A stretch of DNA of 64,000 nucleotides from Aurelia coerulea (lineage: Eukaryota > Cnidaria > Scyphozoa > Semaeostomeae > Ulmaridae): the NCBI GenBank assembly GCA_039566865.1, contig CM076953.1:2418001-2482000 (forward strand), read 5' to 3'. The translations under genes and the position numbers were made by a program. Positions 43,330-55,180 of the stretch are shown one piece after another. The first letter of the stretch is position 1. Every line of letters begins with the position of its first letter. The notes beneath the pieces were generated by a model. That model was given only the letters and a program-made list of their open reading frames with translations. It did not search any database and was not told where the DNA came from.

Positions 43330-46300
43330 GTGGCAAGCCAGATACCTTCCAGTTTTATCTAAAACAAGTCCAGCAACACGATCTCGTCCCTGCCGCATTA
43401 CAGATCCCAGGTACGTACATCTCAATGGTCCCTGTTAAAAACACAGCAAAAATAGAAATTGAGAAAGCTTACAAAGTGCACAAAATCTCATGAAATAAAA
43501 CTATGTTGAGCTCAAATTGAAGATCCTTGGGGTTATAAAATTATGGTTTCGTTTCTAATGTGACTTTCAAACTTTCTTAGTAAACGGTATTTTCTCGAAT
43601 TTCTGTGCTGAAATCTGAAATAAATCAAAATAAGTATGTGATGTGTCATATGCTATTTTAAACGTAATTTGCTGTTCTTCCGTGCTAAATCTCTCTCCTA
43701 CTTGTTAAAAAGAAAACAACATGACAGAACGTACTGATTCAGAATCTTCTGAGTGTCCTTCTCCATCTTCATCATCGAGATTGGCCTCAGCTTCTTTTCT
43801 TTTTTGACTTTCAGATTCTGCGGACTTCTACAAGGTAATTACGGAGATAATGAAAAGTTTATACAGGGTGTCCCAAAAAATTGTGCTTCGTCTGCCTGAA
43901 TATTGTGACAAAATGGTTAAAGATTCTCGCCAAACTTTTGCAGGATGTTGCTCTTCAGATATTTGCTACCATCCCCGTAAAAATCCGTTGAAAAATGATG
44001 GAACTATGACCTTCAGAAGACCAAATTTGCCTGATGACTGAAACAAGCGGTCTTACTATTTTGCAGTGATAAGTATCTTCACGTGAGGTAAGAAATAATT
44101 TCTGTGAGGTCAGAAATAGTGGAACTCTCTGAGGTTTATAGGAATTTTCACGAGAGCTTTGACATTGGAGGCTGCTGTTTAATTTTAAATCCATGAAGCA
44201 ATTTTTCGCTGCAAAATAGTAAGACAAAATGGCCGACTGCTGGTTTCAGTGATCTGGCAAATTTGCTCTCCTTAAGGTCGTAACTCTATCATTTTTCAAT
44301 GGATTTTCATGGGGATGGTAGCAAACTTTAATTGAACATCTGAAGAGCATCATCATGCAAAAGTTTGGCGAGAATCTTTTGCCGTTTTGTCGTAAATCTT
44401 CAAACAAACGGAGCACAATTTTTCTGGGACACCCTGTAGACAAAAGGTAAATGATAGAATATTCATATGGAAAGGGACCTCATTCATAAGTAGAAAAGTG
44501 CCACTGTGCTATAAATTGTAATGAGAATAAAGGCAACAATCATGTTCGTATTTTATCAATCATTCATTCAACATATCCAATGTTGATCAAATAAGATATG
44601 CTAAAGCCCAGGAGTATACGACTCAAATCATTGCTTAGCAGGCCTCATTTGAAGTATTCTGTTCCTGCGAGCAAATGGCTGAGAAAAATGTGCCTGCAAT
44701 CAATTCGCTTTGAGCACAGTAATTGTACCAGCAACTAGTCTGTAATGCTACTTCGTGCCTGTGAGAAGACGCTCGCATGCTTACTACACATATTAACAAT
44801 TCCTGTTGTTTAGTATTCTAGAATTTTCCGGAACGTTTCGAATCAAGCGTGATTCACATCAACCAATGAAACAACGAGTAAACGAGCCCATTTATATTCA
44901 ACGTGATATAATCAAGATAGGTGCAAAACGCTTATGAATCAGGTACTGTAATTCAATTATCACAGGAGAAAACACAGAGTAAAAGGGAGCCCTTAGAAAT
45001 AACATAAAATCTAACACTGACAGCACCAAATTCAAGTGACAATGCTGCATAACAATTAAGACATAAGCACTTGAACACATACTGTACCTGTTGCCTTTCA
45101 TTCTTGCTGATATTCCAAACTCTCAATTCACTATCAGCAGACCCAGTGATGAGCCTTGTTTCATTCCTTGCGACCACAAAACTCCAAACCTGAAAGATTA
45201 CAGGAAATGGCATCAAATAGAATTGAATTATCGAAGTTTGAAGATATGGTATGAATCATTATCAGCCTTTAAAATGTAATGTTTTACTGTAACAAAAATG
45301 ATGCGACAAGTAATACTGTATGTCTTGTTTGATGGAAAGGAAACATAATGATGCCAGCATTATAAAATAAAGCTTGAAAAAACACGACAAATATAGCCTT
45401 GTAGAACTCACTTCACTTCTATGTCCAACTAAAGTCAGGAAGCAATGTTGTGTATCTAAGTCCCAAAATTTCACCAATGTATCTTTTGAACTGCAGAAAG
45501 AAAATTATGATATCAGCAAAGGTTGATTGCAATTTTAATTCAAGCTCTGAAAAGGATTTTGGAGTTGGAAAACTTAAAGACCTAATGTTACTTTTAAAAA
45601 GATTTCTCACAAATAAAGTATTTTTCTAATAGGTACTTCATGTGCAATGTACTGCATGAGAGACAAAATAGCAAAAATACATTAACGTGCAAATCAAAAA
45701 GTTATTTACTGTATTAGCAGGAAATTAAGTGCATCAGGAAACTGCATTACCTGGTAATAAGAACATTATACTCTTTGAGAAAAAGGCACTTTGTGACATC
45801 ACCTTTGTGACCTTTTAACCTGAAAGAGAAATGAATTTGAACAAGAAGCTGACAAGAAAAGGCAAAGCAAACTGAAATAAAACTGTATGCCAAAGATCCA
45901 TAGCTTCTTTCTTACATATCTTACCAGGACCGTCCAGAAGGGAGGGGGGGTAGCCAGGGTAGTTACCAGAGCCAGGGGCCTCTTTGTTTTCAATTTTTCC
46001 TCAACGAACGTTTCTAGGCCTGCGAGCCCACTGGCATTCTCAGCTTCGTCTTTACACACGAGATAAACAAATTTTCATCTAAAAATTATGTTTTTAGCAG
46101 TGTATTGGAGGGTGTTTCCATCTAAAAGCATAGCTTTACCAGTGCATAGGAGGGTGTGATCAAAGATAAAAAGGGTGTGGTCCGACAAATTTTCTGGTGC
46201 CGAAGGGCCCTTCCACTTCTACCCCTGGGGCCCAGCCCGTCACTCAATGCCCCTGGATCTAACTGTTATTTTCCAATTCATCATGAAAATCTGAAATAAA

Positions 46301-48687
46301 GTAATAGCCAGAATCTTCATACCTGTATAATCCACATTCATTCACAATGTCCCAAACAATGACATCTGTATCCTACAAAAGATATATGAGTTTCAATTTT
46401 GAACACTGAAATATCTTCTTCGGTATTATAGTAATTAAATCTTAGAACATGCATAAGTGATATCTCTGTTCTGCTACCCAGATATTTTCTTTAACTTGCC
46501 AGCAGTTGCAAAAGAATAAAATGCAAAGAGCAAGCTTACAAATTATTCTTACCCTTGATCCTGAGACTAGTCTTGAACCAAGTGCATCAAATGCAAGTGA
46601 TGTGATTGCAGATTTGTGACCACTGTAAATAACAACAAATAGGCTTTTGAGCATATTGTCTCAAACGATAGCTCTATCTTCTGAAACTTAGATTTGAGCT
46701 AACTAAATTCTAACTTCTGAAAAGCTTTATTAATAAGTACTGTATGATATCTATGTCTGAGTATAACAAAGATTAAAAGAATTTAAAACATTTCTACATC
46801 TTACATAGAATAAAGAGCTAAAAATAAAGATACATTTACAATTTCAATACAAATTCAATAAATACGTCCTATAAAAACATCCCTAATTGCAGTGGAAGGG
46901 ATAGCATTAAATGGTCAAATTGACCATATTTCCATAACCGTCCCCTCAGAAAATGTAAGATTGTCAGATAAAAACATATAAACTTTAAAATGCTTTTTTA
47001 TGAAATGGGTCTGAATTGTGAGTGTAAGAGAGCATATGAGGTGTCAGTAGTACATATACGTCATCTTCCTCCCTGTGTGTATATTTTGGAAAAAATTTCT
47101 TTAATCTTGCGTTGAAACGTGTTGATATTGTTTGTGGATTTTAAATCAGATGCTAGACTATTCTATATTGTTGGCCCTAGGTAAGATAGATATTTTTGGC
47201 CCGTGTTACTTTTACGAAATGGGACATTTAATAATTCAAACTTATACCTTTGTGTTATTTGATTGTGGTCGACTGGATGGAATATTTCATCAGCATAAGC
47301 TGGAGCAGTTCCTCAAAAAATTTCATTATATTGACAATGCAATGTTATGCTCATCAGCCAATAATCAAGCTGTGTTCAAAAGCAACCAATTGAGTTAAAA
47401 GAAATTACAAACCTGAGAGTGACAGTGCTATTTCCATATTTCAAATCCCAAATCTTTATTGACCCATCAGAATATCTACAATAAATCATGAGAAGAATAC
47501 TTGAGACTGCAATTCATTCAAAGATGAAGATTAAAGATGCTGGCTTTCATTCAAAATATTGGCAACATATACTGCATGCTTTAAAGTTCACACACATTTG
47601 CCGATGTTTCTTTGTTGTGTTAATGTGTTTCTGCCAACAAATTTTCATTTGAAAACGAGATATCAGGAACATTTTTCAAGGTACGAAAGATCTGCAAACC
47701 GAGATTGGACAGAACTTGATAGGAAGCACAAGATCAATAAGCAACTACAGCATATGCAATCCCACTAAAGACATGAAATGAAAAAGGATCAAAACACACA
47801 AAAACTGACCCAGTGGCCAGCAGATTTCCTTGTTGACCCTTAGCAATAGATGTCACTTCATGTTTATCTCCGTCAAGTACCATCACCTGTGAAAAGTAAA
47901 ATAAAAGGTTCCATTACTGTTGTCATTTATTCCAAACTAATCGTAGTTTACCACTGAAGTTTCATGTATAACAAAGAACAAACGATAATAAAGTCATTAT
48001 TTTTGAAACAATAGCCAGACATGCATCTTCTGTGTGCACTTTGCAAACTTTTCAGCCCAGTATGGAAATTAGGGCAATTTTCACTGAGACCTCGGGTGTG
48101 CAAGATGGGTTCTCTATTGTTGATCTATTGTCTGTTTCGAATATCCTATTGTTTTTCTTGATGTACAATGCCACATTTTCCAAACAGGTTTCCAGCCTGG
48201 AACTCTGACGTCTTTCTAGAACTTTTGTGGTTGGGGTTGCAAAGATTACCAAGATTTCAAAGAAATTAAATACGCCAAATTTACTAAAAATTACAATAAA
48301 GTTAAAACAAGGACATTAGATGATTGTATATAGGATAGATAGATTAAAATCAAGGAGGAGCTCTCTAATTTAAAAATTCAAATAAGGTTAACCAATCAAT
48401 GGAGAGAGAGAGCAGCCCCGCCCCCCCCCCCATAAAAACAAAGAATTGTAGAGACAATGTAAAGAGTAATTTATCAAAACATCACTAATTACCTGCTCTC
48501 CTTTTCTTATATCCCAAATAATAACATTCTCAACGGCTGCAGTTGCTGCAAAATGCGCATTCTGATCAAATCCCGATCTAGGCCGGTTCGAAGTTTTCTC
48601 AAGCAAAATGGTGTTCGCTCTGCTGCTTCCGATCACACCAAACTGTGACACGATACTGTATCTCTGATAAGTCTTTACCAACCCCAT
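43330..48687 (-). pseudogene. WDR3: WDR3 5' fragment (exons 1-10) of the right duplication copy
   Basis: Exons 48493-48687, 47810-47886, 47413-47475, 46553-46622, 46323-46372, 45751-45819, 45412-45490, 45088-45189, 43735-43827 and 43330-43431 encode the first 300 residues: the N-terminal WD40 repeats and acidic linker. All frames and splice sites are intact; the intron 2 donor changes from GTTAGT to GTCAGT. Exon 1 has three amino-acid changes (I32T, K37R, S40F). Exons 11-35 are missing from this copy. The complete gene lies downstream on the same strand, and exon 10 ends in phase 0, so splicing to exon 11 or exon 2 of the left copy would stay in frame. It may therefore be a second promoter and 5' part rather than a pseudogene. 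Confidence 0.85.
43864..44436. mobile_element. CAGGGTGTCCCAAAA MITE, copied with the duplication
   Basis: Duplicate of 35,932-36,504 at the same position relative to exon 9; arose by the segmental duplication, not by new transposition. Confidence 0.8.
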
Positions 48688-49168
48688 GATGTCCTTGAAA
48701 CTTTAGAGTGCTTGTTTCCTTAAGAATCTCTCTTCAAGGAAGATTTTGATTTTAATTTAGGCCTTTCACTCGAAGCTTTGCATGTTCCAGCGCCGCCATT
48801 ATTCAAATGTGAAATGTGAGCACATGGGTGACATCGGTACGAGACTAAATTTCCTTCGCAGCCACCAAGGTTGCTGACAATAACCAGGCAATGAATAACT
48901 CCATTAAATTCGATAAAAAGTTACAAAATCATGCATCTTATTCACAGAGTTCCTTTCTTGCCAATTAAATCTATTTGCAGTGCAAAACAGAAAGATTTTG
49001 GCAAAAACTTCCATAAAAATTCCCAGAGCTGCCGCTGCGAGGGAAGCCTCACTTGGATTTCAAGATGGTAGAAAATTGTGATAATCTGCCAGCATAGCAC
49101 AACAACAGCAACGGAGCTGTCTGAATACAAAATGGCCAATTGAGAAAAATTTATTTTGAAAAGAAGAG
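48688..49168. promoter_or_regulatory. Bidirectional promoter of WDR3 (-) and RABL3 (+), right copy
   Basis: Duplicate of 40,821-41,313 at 481 bp. It keeps the GCGCCGCCATT, CAAGATGG (49,061-49,068) and AAAATGGCCAATTG motifs but has several substitutions and small indels. It should drive complete RABL3 to the right and the WDR3 exon 1-10 fragment to the left. Confidence 0.7.
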
Positions 49169-52100
49169 ATGTCGGCTTCCTTGGATAAAGTAAGAGTTGC
49201 AGTCATTGGAGACTCAGGTAATTGCATGCTTAACCAGTAGCCCCAACAATACATGATTCCCAACAAACAAGAGAAGAAGAGAGGGCAACTGGTAGGCCTA
49301 CTCCATTGTTGTCTCCATATCGCCTATAAATTGACTGATCTGTCTACATGTGAAAATGTGTTCATTTATTTTCTAGGTGTTGGAAAGACTTCACTGGTCC
49401 ATGCATTAGCTCATGGAGAGGTTCTTTCAAGTGTCCCATGGACAATTGGCTGTTCCGTGGAAGTGCTTGTAAGAAAATTGTGTTTTTGCCAATATCCAAC
49501 CAATTTTTTGATCTGAAGAACCATTCCAACTCATTTTCAAAATTTTGTATTCTCTTCATCAAAATTTGATGTTTAAAAATTGAGTCTCTAGTGTTTCACC
49601 GAATAAATAGCTAATGTTGTTTCAATTTTTTTGTTTTGGAGAAATTCTTATCAATTTCTATGTTGACAATTCCTGACTGAGATGTTGACAGCATGATTCG
49701 TTTCTTAATGCTGACAGGGTGCTCAAAGGGTGTTCTCTAGCTGTAAGTAGGACGTTTCCTACAAGTAATAGAGCATTTCCCAGCAGGAAAAGGGTATGGC
49801 CCCAAACAACTTGCCCCCCAGATGCCCAATGATACTCTTCCCCTTCCCCCCTCTGGCACCGCCACTGATGGTAAGAAAAAGTTGAACAAAGAGTGAGCAG
49901 TTATTTCTCCTTTTAGCTTTTGGAAAAACTGATAGGTAACTGAAAAGGATAGGTAGAATCTAAAATAGATTTGGTTCTTATCTCACTGAAGGCTTAGCAC
50001 AGAAACAGGAAGAAATACAGAATTACTGGGGATCTTTTGGACATCTGAAGGTTGTTGCTTCTGTCCTTAGGTGGACCACATTTCCTAATTTGGCATTCCA
50101 CTAATTTTACCATCATTGGACTGTGTCAGCTTGTCCCAAATGATTCTTTTTGTAATATCGTAGCTCTATGACTACCAACAAGGCACCTCATCAGAAAAAT
50201 CAATGTACATAGAATTATGGGATATTGGTGGATCAACAAGTCATAAAAACAGCAGAAGTATATTTTATAATAACATCAATGGAGTCATTCTTGTTCATGA
50301 TCTCAGCAACAAGAAATCTTATCAAAATCTGAGAAAATGGTTTTCAGAACTGTTGAACTCTGGAAAGCAGGAATTCACAGGTACTTATAGTTTCATTTTT
50401 TTAGGGAAATAAAAAAGTTAATCAGTAATTTTTTGCAATATGTATACAATATATTTTTTGTTTCATGGTCTGCCCAGTAAATGTAGCTGTACCTGATGAT
50501 GATGCTGTCGTGTGCTTGCAAAACATTGTGGTTTTCAATTGAGATTGCAGCTAATGGCCATTTTTATCAAAATTCACTTTTTCCATTTCTCAGGTGTCAG
50601 TGTGAAAAGTGAATCACATGACTACAATGGGTATGTTGCACTTGGTTTATCTTTTGGTGATAAAAACTAAATAGCAATCCATTCATTAACTAACTGTAAT
50701 TTCATGTCAAGTTTGTATAGCTTACGAATTAATTCATTACTTTGTTCATATGAAATACAAGAGGGCAAATGAATTTTTTAAAGTAAATTTTTGTCTTATT
50801 GGTATACTGTACAATGCAGTATACAGTACAGGCCTTGATTACATTAAAATGATTTTCCAGCCTAAGAATCCTTGTTTTGACGAATTTAGTCTTTCATATG
50901 GCTGAAAAATTCTTATCATAGTGTTGAGGATTCTTGTCATGAGCATAGGTTCCAAATCTTTACCTTGGTGTAAAAAGGTGGGTGTAAAATTCTATGACCT
51001 ATCTCTTCTGATTGAATGGCTTGAAAGAAACTTTAGATAATTATCTACAATTCTACCGTTCGTTGGACTTTTCAGAAATTTTGAATATTTTTCGGAATTA
51101 CAGTGTATCTTACATTTCAACTGATTTGAGGATGTGACGTCATCAAATTTCTAAATCATAAACTAGATGAGTCACAGACTTAAACTTTGGTTTTCTTCGA
51201 AATTACTTCATGTTGCGTCAAACAGTTTAGAAATTACGATGGTTTTACTGTAAGTTTTTTGAAAATTTTTCTTGAATTCTTGAAAAAAAAGAAAAACACT
51301 CTAATTCTGAAAATATTGAAGATTTCAGAAAATTACAACGGTAGAATTATAGAGAATTAGTTCAAGTTTCTTTGAAGTCATTCAGTTCAAAGAAATAGGT
51401 CACTCAATTTTACACCAGCCTTTTTAAAGATTTGGAACCTATGCTCTTGTCATGTTAATATGCACAAGGCTTGTACCATAGAATGCTTTCAGTATGTATC
51501 TTACTTTACAGTATACTGTATCCTTCTTTGTAGGGGAATTGAGTATGATGTAGAACAATTCAGTGGCAACACCCTACCAGTGCTAATAGTTGGAACTAAA
51601 CTAGTGAGTAACCTTGGCTATGCTCTCTTGTAAGGTTTTATTCATTTGGCTATCTATAGTACTTTGCTACACAATCATTACCTACTGCTGTTAAATACTT
51701 TCTTTAGTTCTTAGTTGTTATCAAAGATTCAGACTGGCTTTTATTAATTTTTTAGGATCAAGCTCCTGAGACAAGAGTAACATCAGGGTATTACAGTTTA
51801 GCTGGAGAGCTGCGAGCAGGCCAAATAAATCTGGTATGCATTTGCAACACTAAATAGTTTCTACAATGTTTTTTTAGATTGCTGGTTTGTGTGACCTTTG
51901 AAATGTTTTAGATTTCTCATTGAGTTTACAATTAGCAAAAGCTGGGTTTGCGTCGGCTAAGAGAAAAAACACTGTATCTTCAGTTTTGAATATTGTTTAT
52001 TCAATTTCATATTAGGATGTTTCTGGGTTTTTTCTAAATGTCAATACATAATTTCATTGCTAACAAATTGCTTTGTTTCTACAGGACTGTTTACAAAAGA

Positions 52101-52845
52101 AATCCTTCTCAATTGGTTCTCAAAATTGGGACAAATTTTGTTCGTTTTTTGATAAGGTTAGCAACAATATTATTTCATTTCTTCTCTACTGTAAGTTATT
52201 TCTCAAACTTTTGAATAAAGGTTTTGGAAATCATATCCTGCCTTGCAGTTTTGAAACTTGTATAACGTGATTCTTAATTTTTCATTTTAGATCATTGAAC
52301 GAAAACTAAATACGAGACACACTACTTCACATCAGGTGACTAAAAATTTTACAAAAGTTTTAAAAAATTCTCCAAATATAATCTTTCATTTTATACCAAT
52401 AGTTTCTGAGTGTATATTCTCTTTAGAGGTCATCTTACCCTTCTTTTTTGTTATAAGCACATAACTTCTCTTAAAAACCAACCTTTCGCTTGCACAAAGC
52501 GAGAGTTTGCCCTACTGATTTCGGGGAAACTTTTGCGGCCTTGATTGTTTTGAATTACTGGTTGAGAGAATTTCCTTTGTCTGCAGTTGCAATTGCTAAT
52601 CGCTTTGAATTGAGGTGTCAATCAAACGCAACTGATGCTATTGTATTACAAATCTGTCCTTTTTATTCAAAAGGTTTCCACAACGATATCAGTTCAGGTT
52701 TTAGCAAGAGTAAAATAAGCGTGAAAATTATTTAATTTTTTCATTTGCTCATTTCCCTTTTTCTTTCTAGACATCATTTGACTCAGATTCTCCACGGTTA
52801 ACGACAACAGACAAACGAAGAAAGATGTTCTCTGGATTATCTTAA
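49169..52845 (+). CDS. RABL3: RABL3, Rab-like small GTPase, complete, 9 exons
   Basis: Exons joined by hand with consistent phases: 49169-49217, 49377-49468, 50164-50380, 50594-50630, 51534-51603, 51756-51833, 52085-52156, 52291-52335 and 52771-52845. The total is 735 nt, or 244 codons plus stop; human RABL3 has 236 residues. Landmarks are the P-loop GDSGVGKTS (residues 14-22), the G3 motif WDIGG (66-70), [19 protein letters not shown], and GTKLD (152-156) in place of the usual NKxD, as in RABL3 of other animals. The tail has no C-terminal CAAX-type cysteines, which also fits this atypical, non-prenylated Rab-like family. It should bind GTP in the cytoplasm; vertebrate RABL3 has been linked to Ras-pathway regulation. 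It shares a head-to-head promoter with WDR3. Confidence 0.93.
50942..51445. mobile_element. AGCATAGGTTCCAAATC-family MITE with 9-bp target duplication
   Basis: 504 bp, ends AGCATAGGTTCCAAATCTTT and AAGATTTGGAACCTATGCT, flanked by CTTGTCATG at 50,933-50,941 and 51,446-51,454. The 9-bp duplication suggests a Mutator-like parent. The host is itself a repeat related to 59,700-59,850 (both contain CAGTACAGGC and GTCTTTCATATGGC). In RABL3 intron 4. Confidence 0.8.
52480..52665. mobile_element. AACAAGGACAG foldback family, half copy
   Basis: One arm only, recognised by CTTTTGCGGCCTTGATTGTT, GGTTGAGAGAATTTCC and ACAAATCTGTCCTT. In RABL3 intron 8. Confidence 0.65.
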
Positions 52846-53312
52846 AATCTCAATATTCATTGGAGGGTTCCAACCTGTGAAACTGAACAAAGGTTGATGG
52901 TTGAGAGTTTTATTGCCTTCCTCAGTTAGCTGTTCGAAACAGCATTAATTCTCTTGGGTGATTCTGTAATCAGAAAGTCAGAAGAAAGTATAAAAAGAAC
53001 AATTTAAATTGGGGAAAGGTGCAAGGGATGTAATACTGCGTTGCCAGTATAAATGTATGACAGTTTTATTGAAAAGTGGGTGGTAATTTTTGTTGCCTAG
53101 GATTTAGCAAATTGATTGTAGATGACAGCCAATGTCTGCTCTTTTTAATTAAAAATCTGAGAACATTTTATTTTCATTTGAAAAATACGAGAAAAGAAAT
53201 AAGTAGCACTATTGAAAATGCATCGAACAAATTTTAAAAATCTTCTTATTTTGGAAAAGATTAAAGAATGCAGGGAAAACGTCTGGGCAGAAGATAATAT
53301 CATAAGCTAAAG

Positions 53313-55180
53313 CAGGGCTTGAAAATGTCCGGCAGCGCCGGCAGCGGCGCTGCCAGGAAATTTTTGATGAAAATGTCTCGCAGGAAATTTGTCACTTTAT
53401 CGCAGGAAATTTCTGGCATTTTCCTCATTGTCAAGTTATTTAATTTGCAACTAAATTTTTGTGATAGTTCTTGTTTGAATGACGTCTTGCCACTATTTCA
53501 AACTATTTATACAATACAAATGCCGGGTGACCCAAGAAAACTTCGAGAGCTAGATCATAGCTAGCTTTCTGAAAACAAACGTTATTGAAAAAGGTTTGCA
53601 CCACCGTTTATTCAAAAGGCTTAGCTATCTTTTGAGTTGCTGCATAGGCTTTTCAAGCTATTATTACTGTTCGAAAAACGAGATACAGAAAATTTCGAAT
53701 CCTTTATTTCTCATTTGCAGTGAAATAACCAAGACTCCTTTTCCGGTCAACATTTTGTGAAAACATAAGTTAAGAGGTGGACTTGAAAGTCATCTGGGAA
53801 ATTTGTTGTTTGAAAAACGATCGATATCTGTTCCTTATTCAAAATCGTGCTACCATCCAAAATTTGGAATTCGGCTTTGTTCTGTCATCCAAAACATGGA
53901 CGGGAGAAGGAGGGAAGATTCCATGAAATGGCTCAATCAGCATATTATAGGACTGGTTTTTCAGAGGGTAGTCTTAAGCTAACAAGCAATATCTCAAAAA
54001 TAGCTTAGCCTTTCAGCTACAGGCTGACACCTTGTTTGTGTTCATAACATTTGCTTTCAAAAACCTAGACGTGATCCAGCTTGTGAAGCTTATTTCTGGG
54101 TCAACCGGTGCCCCTTTTCAAAGGACTCTTTGTGGGAAACGCAACTCTCGGATCGCTAAAAGCATTAGGAAACTCAAGTACTGGAAAAATATCAGTTAAG
54201 AAGCAATTTCATTGAAGCTTGCTTCTGCTTTTTGTTCTACTTTGTTACATGGATATAAACAGAGGCGTAGTTTTATACAATTGGCTATGATGTATTCACG
54301 AAGGTGTAGGAGATCTCCAACAAATAAATACAGCATCAATTTTAAGCGGCCTTATGAAACCGAAACTTTGAGCACTCAAAATCTGCTAGAATCAACAAAC
54401 TTTCAGTACTGGGTCCATTCTTATCTTCTTATGAAAAACACGTGTAAGGGTGGAATCAGTGGCTAAATCACTAACTGAAAGTCTGAAATTCATTTCAATA
54501 AATTTTTGCAATCTGCATTTAATGAATGACCGTCAATGTGACTTTTCCTCTGCCACGTAAATCGGGTTGAGATGGCACCAACGAAAACAAATGTTGAAGG
54601 AAAAAATAGGATCAATGTGTAAGGAGATCCAACGAAACTGTTTCATCTTGATAATATTTCATGAACCAAACATTTGGCAATAATCAAGGCCTTTGGTAAT
54701 TTAAGGTTTGAACCCCTGATGAAGAAAGGAAGTATCATTTCATTTATTAAAAACCTTTTTTTTGACCATCAAAACACAAAATAAATCTTTTATCCATGTG
54801 ATTGAGTCGCGCATGAGATCCTCAAATGGAACAGCAACCATGAACTCAAAGCAAATAGATGGTTCACTAAACATTAGCTGGGTTTGTAGCTATGTAAGAT
54901 TAAGTTTACCCGCCGAAGAACTAGATGTGTGGTCAAAAGACTTTCCATGACCATGCTATACCATTCAATGTAAATAGTCACCTTGTTTTCAAGTAACATT
55001 TTAATTCGATGGGCTGTTTTTCAAGTACATGTTCGTACCTTAGTTCATTCTGGACAAAATTCAGGGATTCTGCTTGAACCAGTTTATAATCTTACTTGCA
55101 GGAAATTTCGGCTAGATGTCGCAGGAAATCCTGATTTTTGAATTTTGCTGCCAGGAAGAAAAACCTTTTTTCCAGCCCTG
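53313..55180. mobile_element. 1.87-kb non-autonomous hAT-like element
   Basis: It starts CAGGGCTTGAAAA and ends TTTTTTCCAGCCCTG, flanked by the identical 8-mer AGCTAAAG (53,305-53,312 and 55,181-55,188). The subterminal regions carry repeated (G)CAGGAAATTT boxes at both ends, a typical hAT transposase-binding layout. I see no transposase frame in 1,868 bp. A decayed TATAAGAAAC-type MITE (54,135-54,446) lies inside. It sits about 470 bp past the RABL3 stop. Confidence 0.85.
54135..54446. mobile_element. Decayed TATAAGAAAC-type MITE nested in the hAT element
   Basis: It shares ACTCTCGGATCGCTAAAAGC, GTACTGGAAAAATAT, GAGCACTCAAAATCTG and a right end ATGAAAAACACGTGTA with the family. Confidence 0.55.

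Larger units (their letters stand above)
42708..50542. repeat. Right copy of the about 7.9-kb tandem segmental duplication
   Basis: Direct repeat of 34,776-42,693, starting inside a TATAAGAAAC-type MITE and ending in RABL3 intron 3, after which the unique RABL3 3' half follows. Confidence 0.95.

Noticed and set aside
53319..53564. 81-codon frame with Gly/Ser/Ala-rich start
   Set aside because: It starts inside the terminal repeat of the hAT-like element; the GC-rich start reflects a short GCCGGCAGCG repeat.
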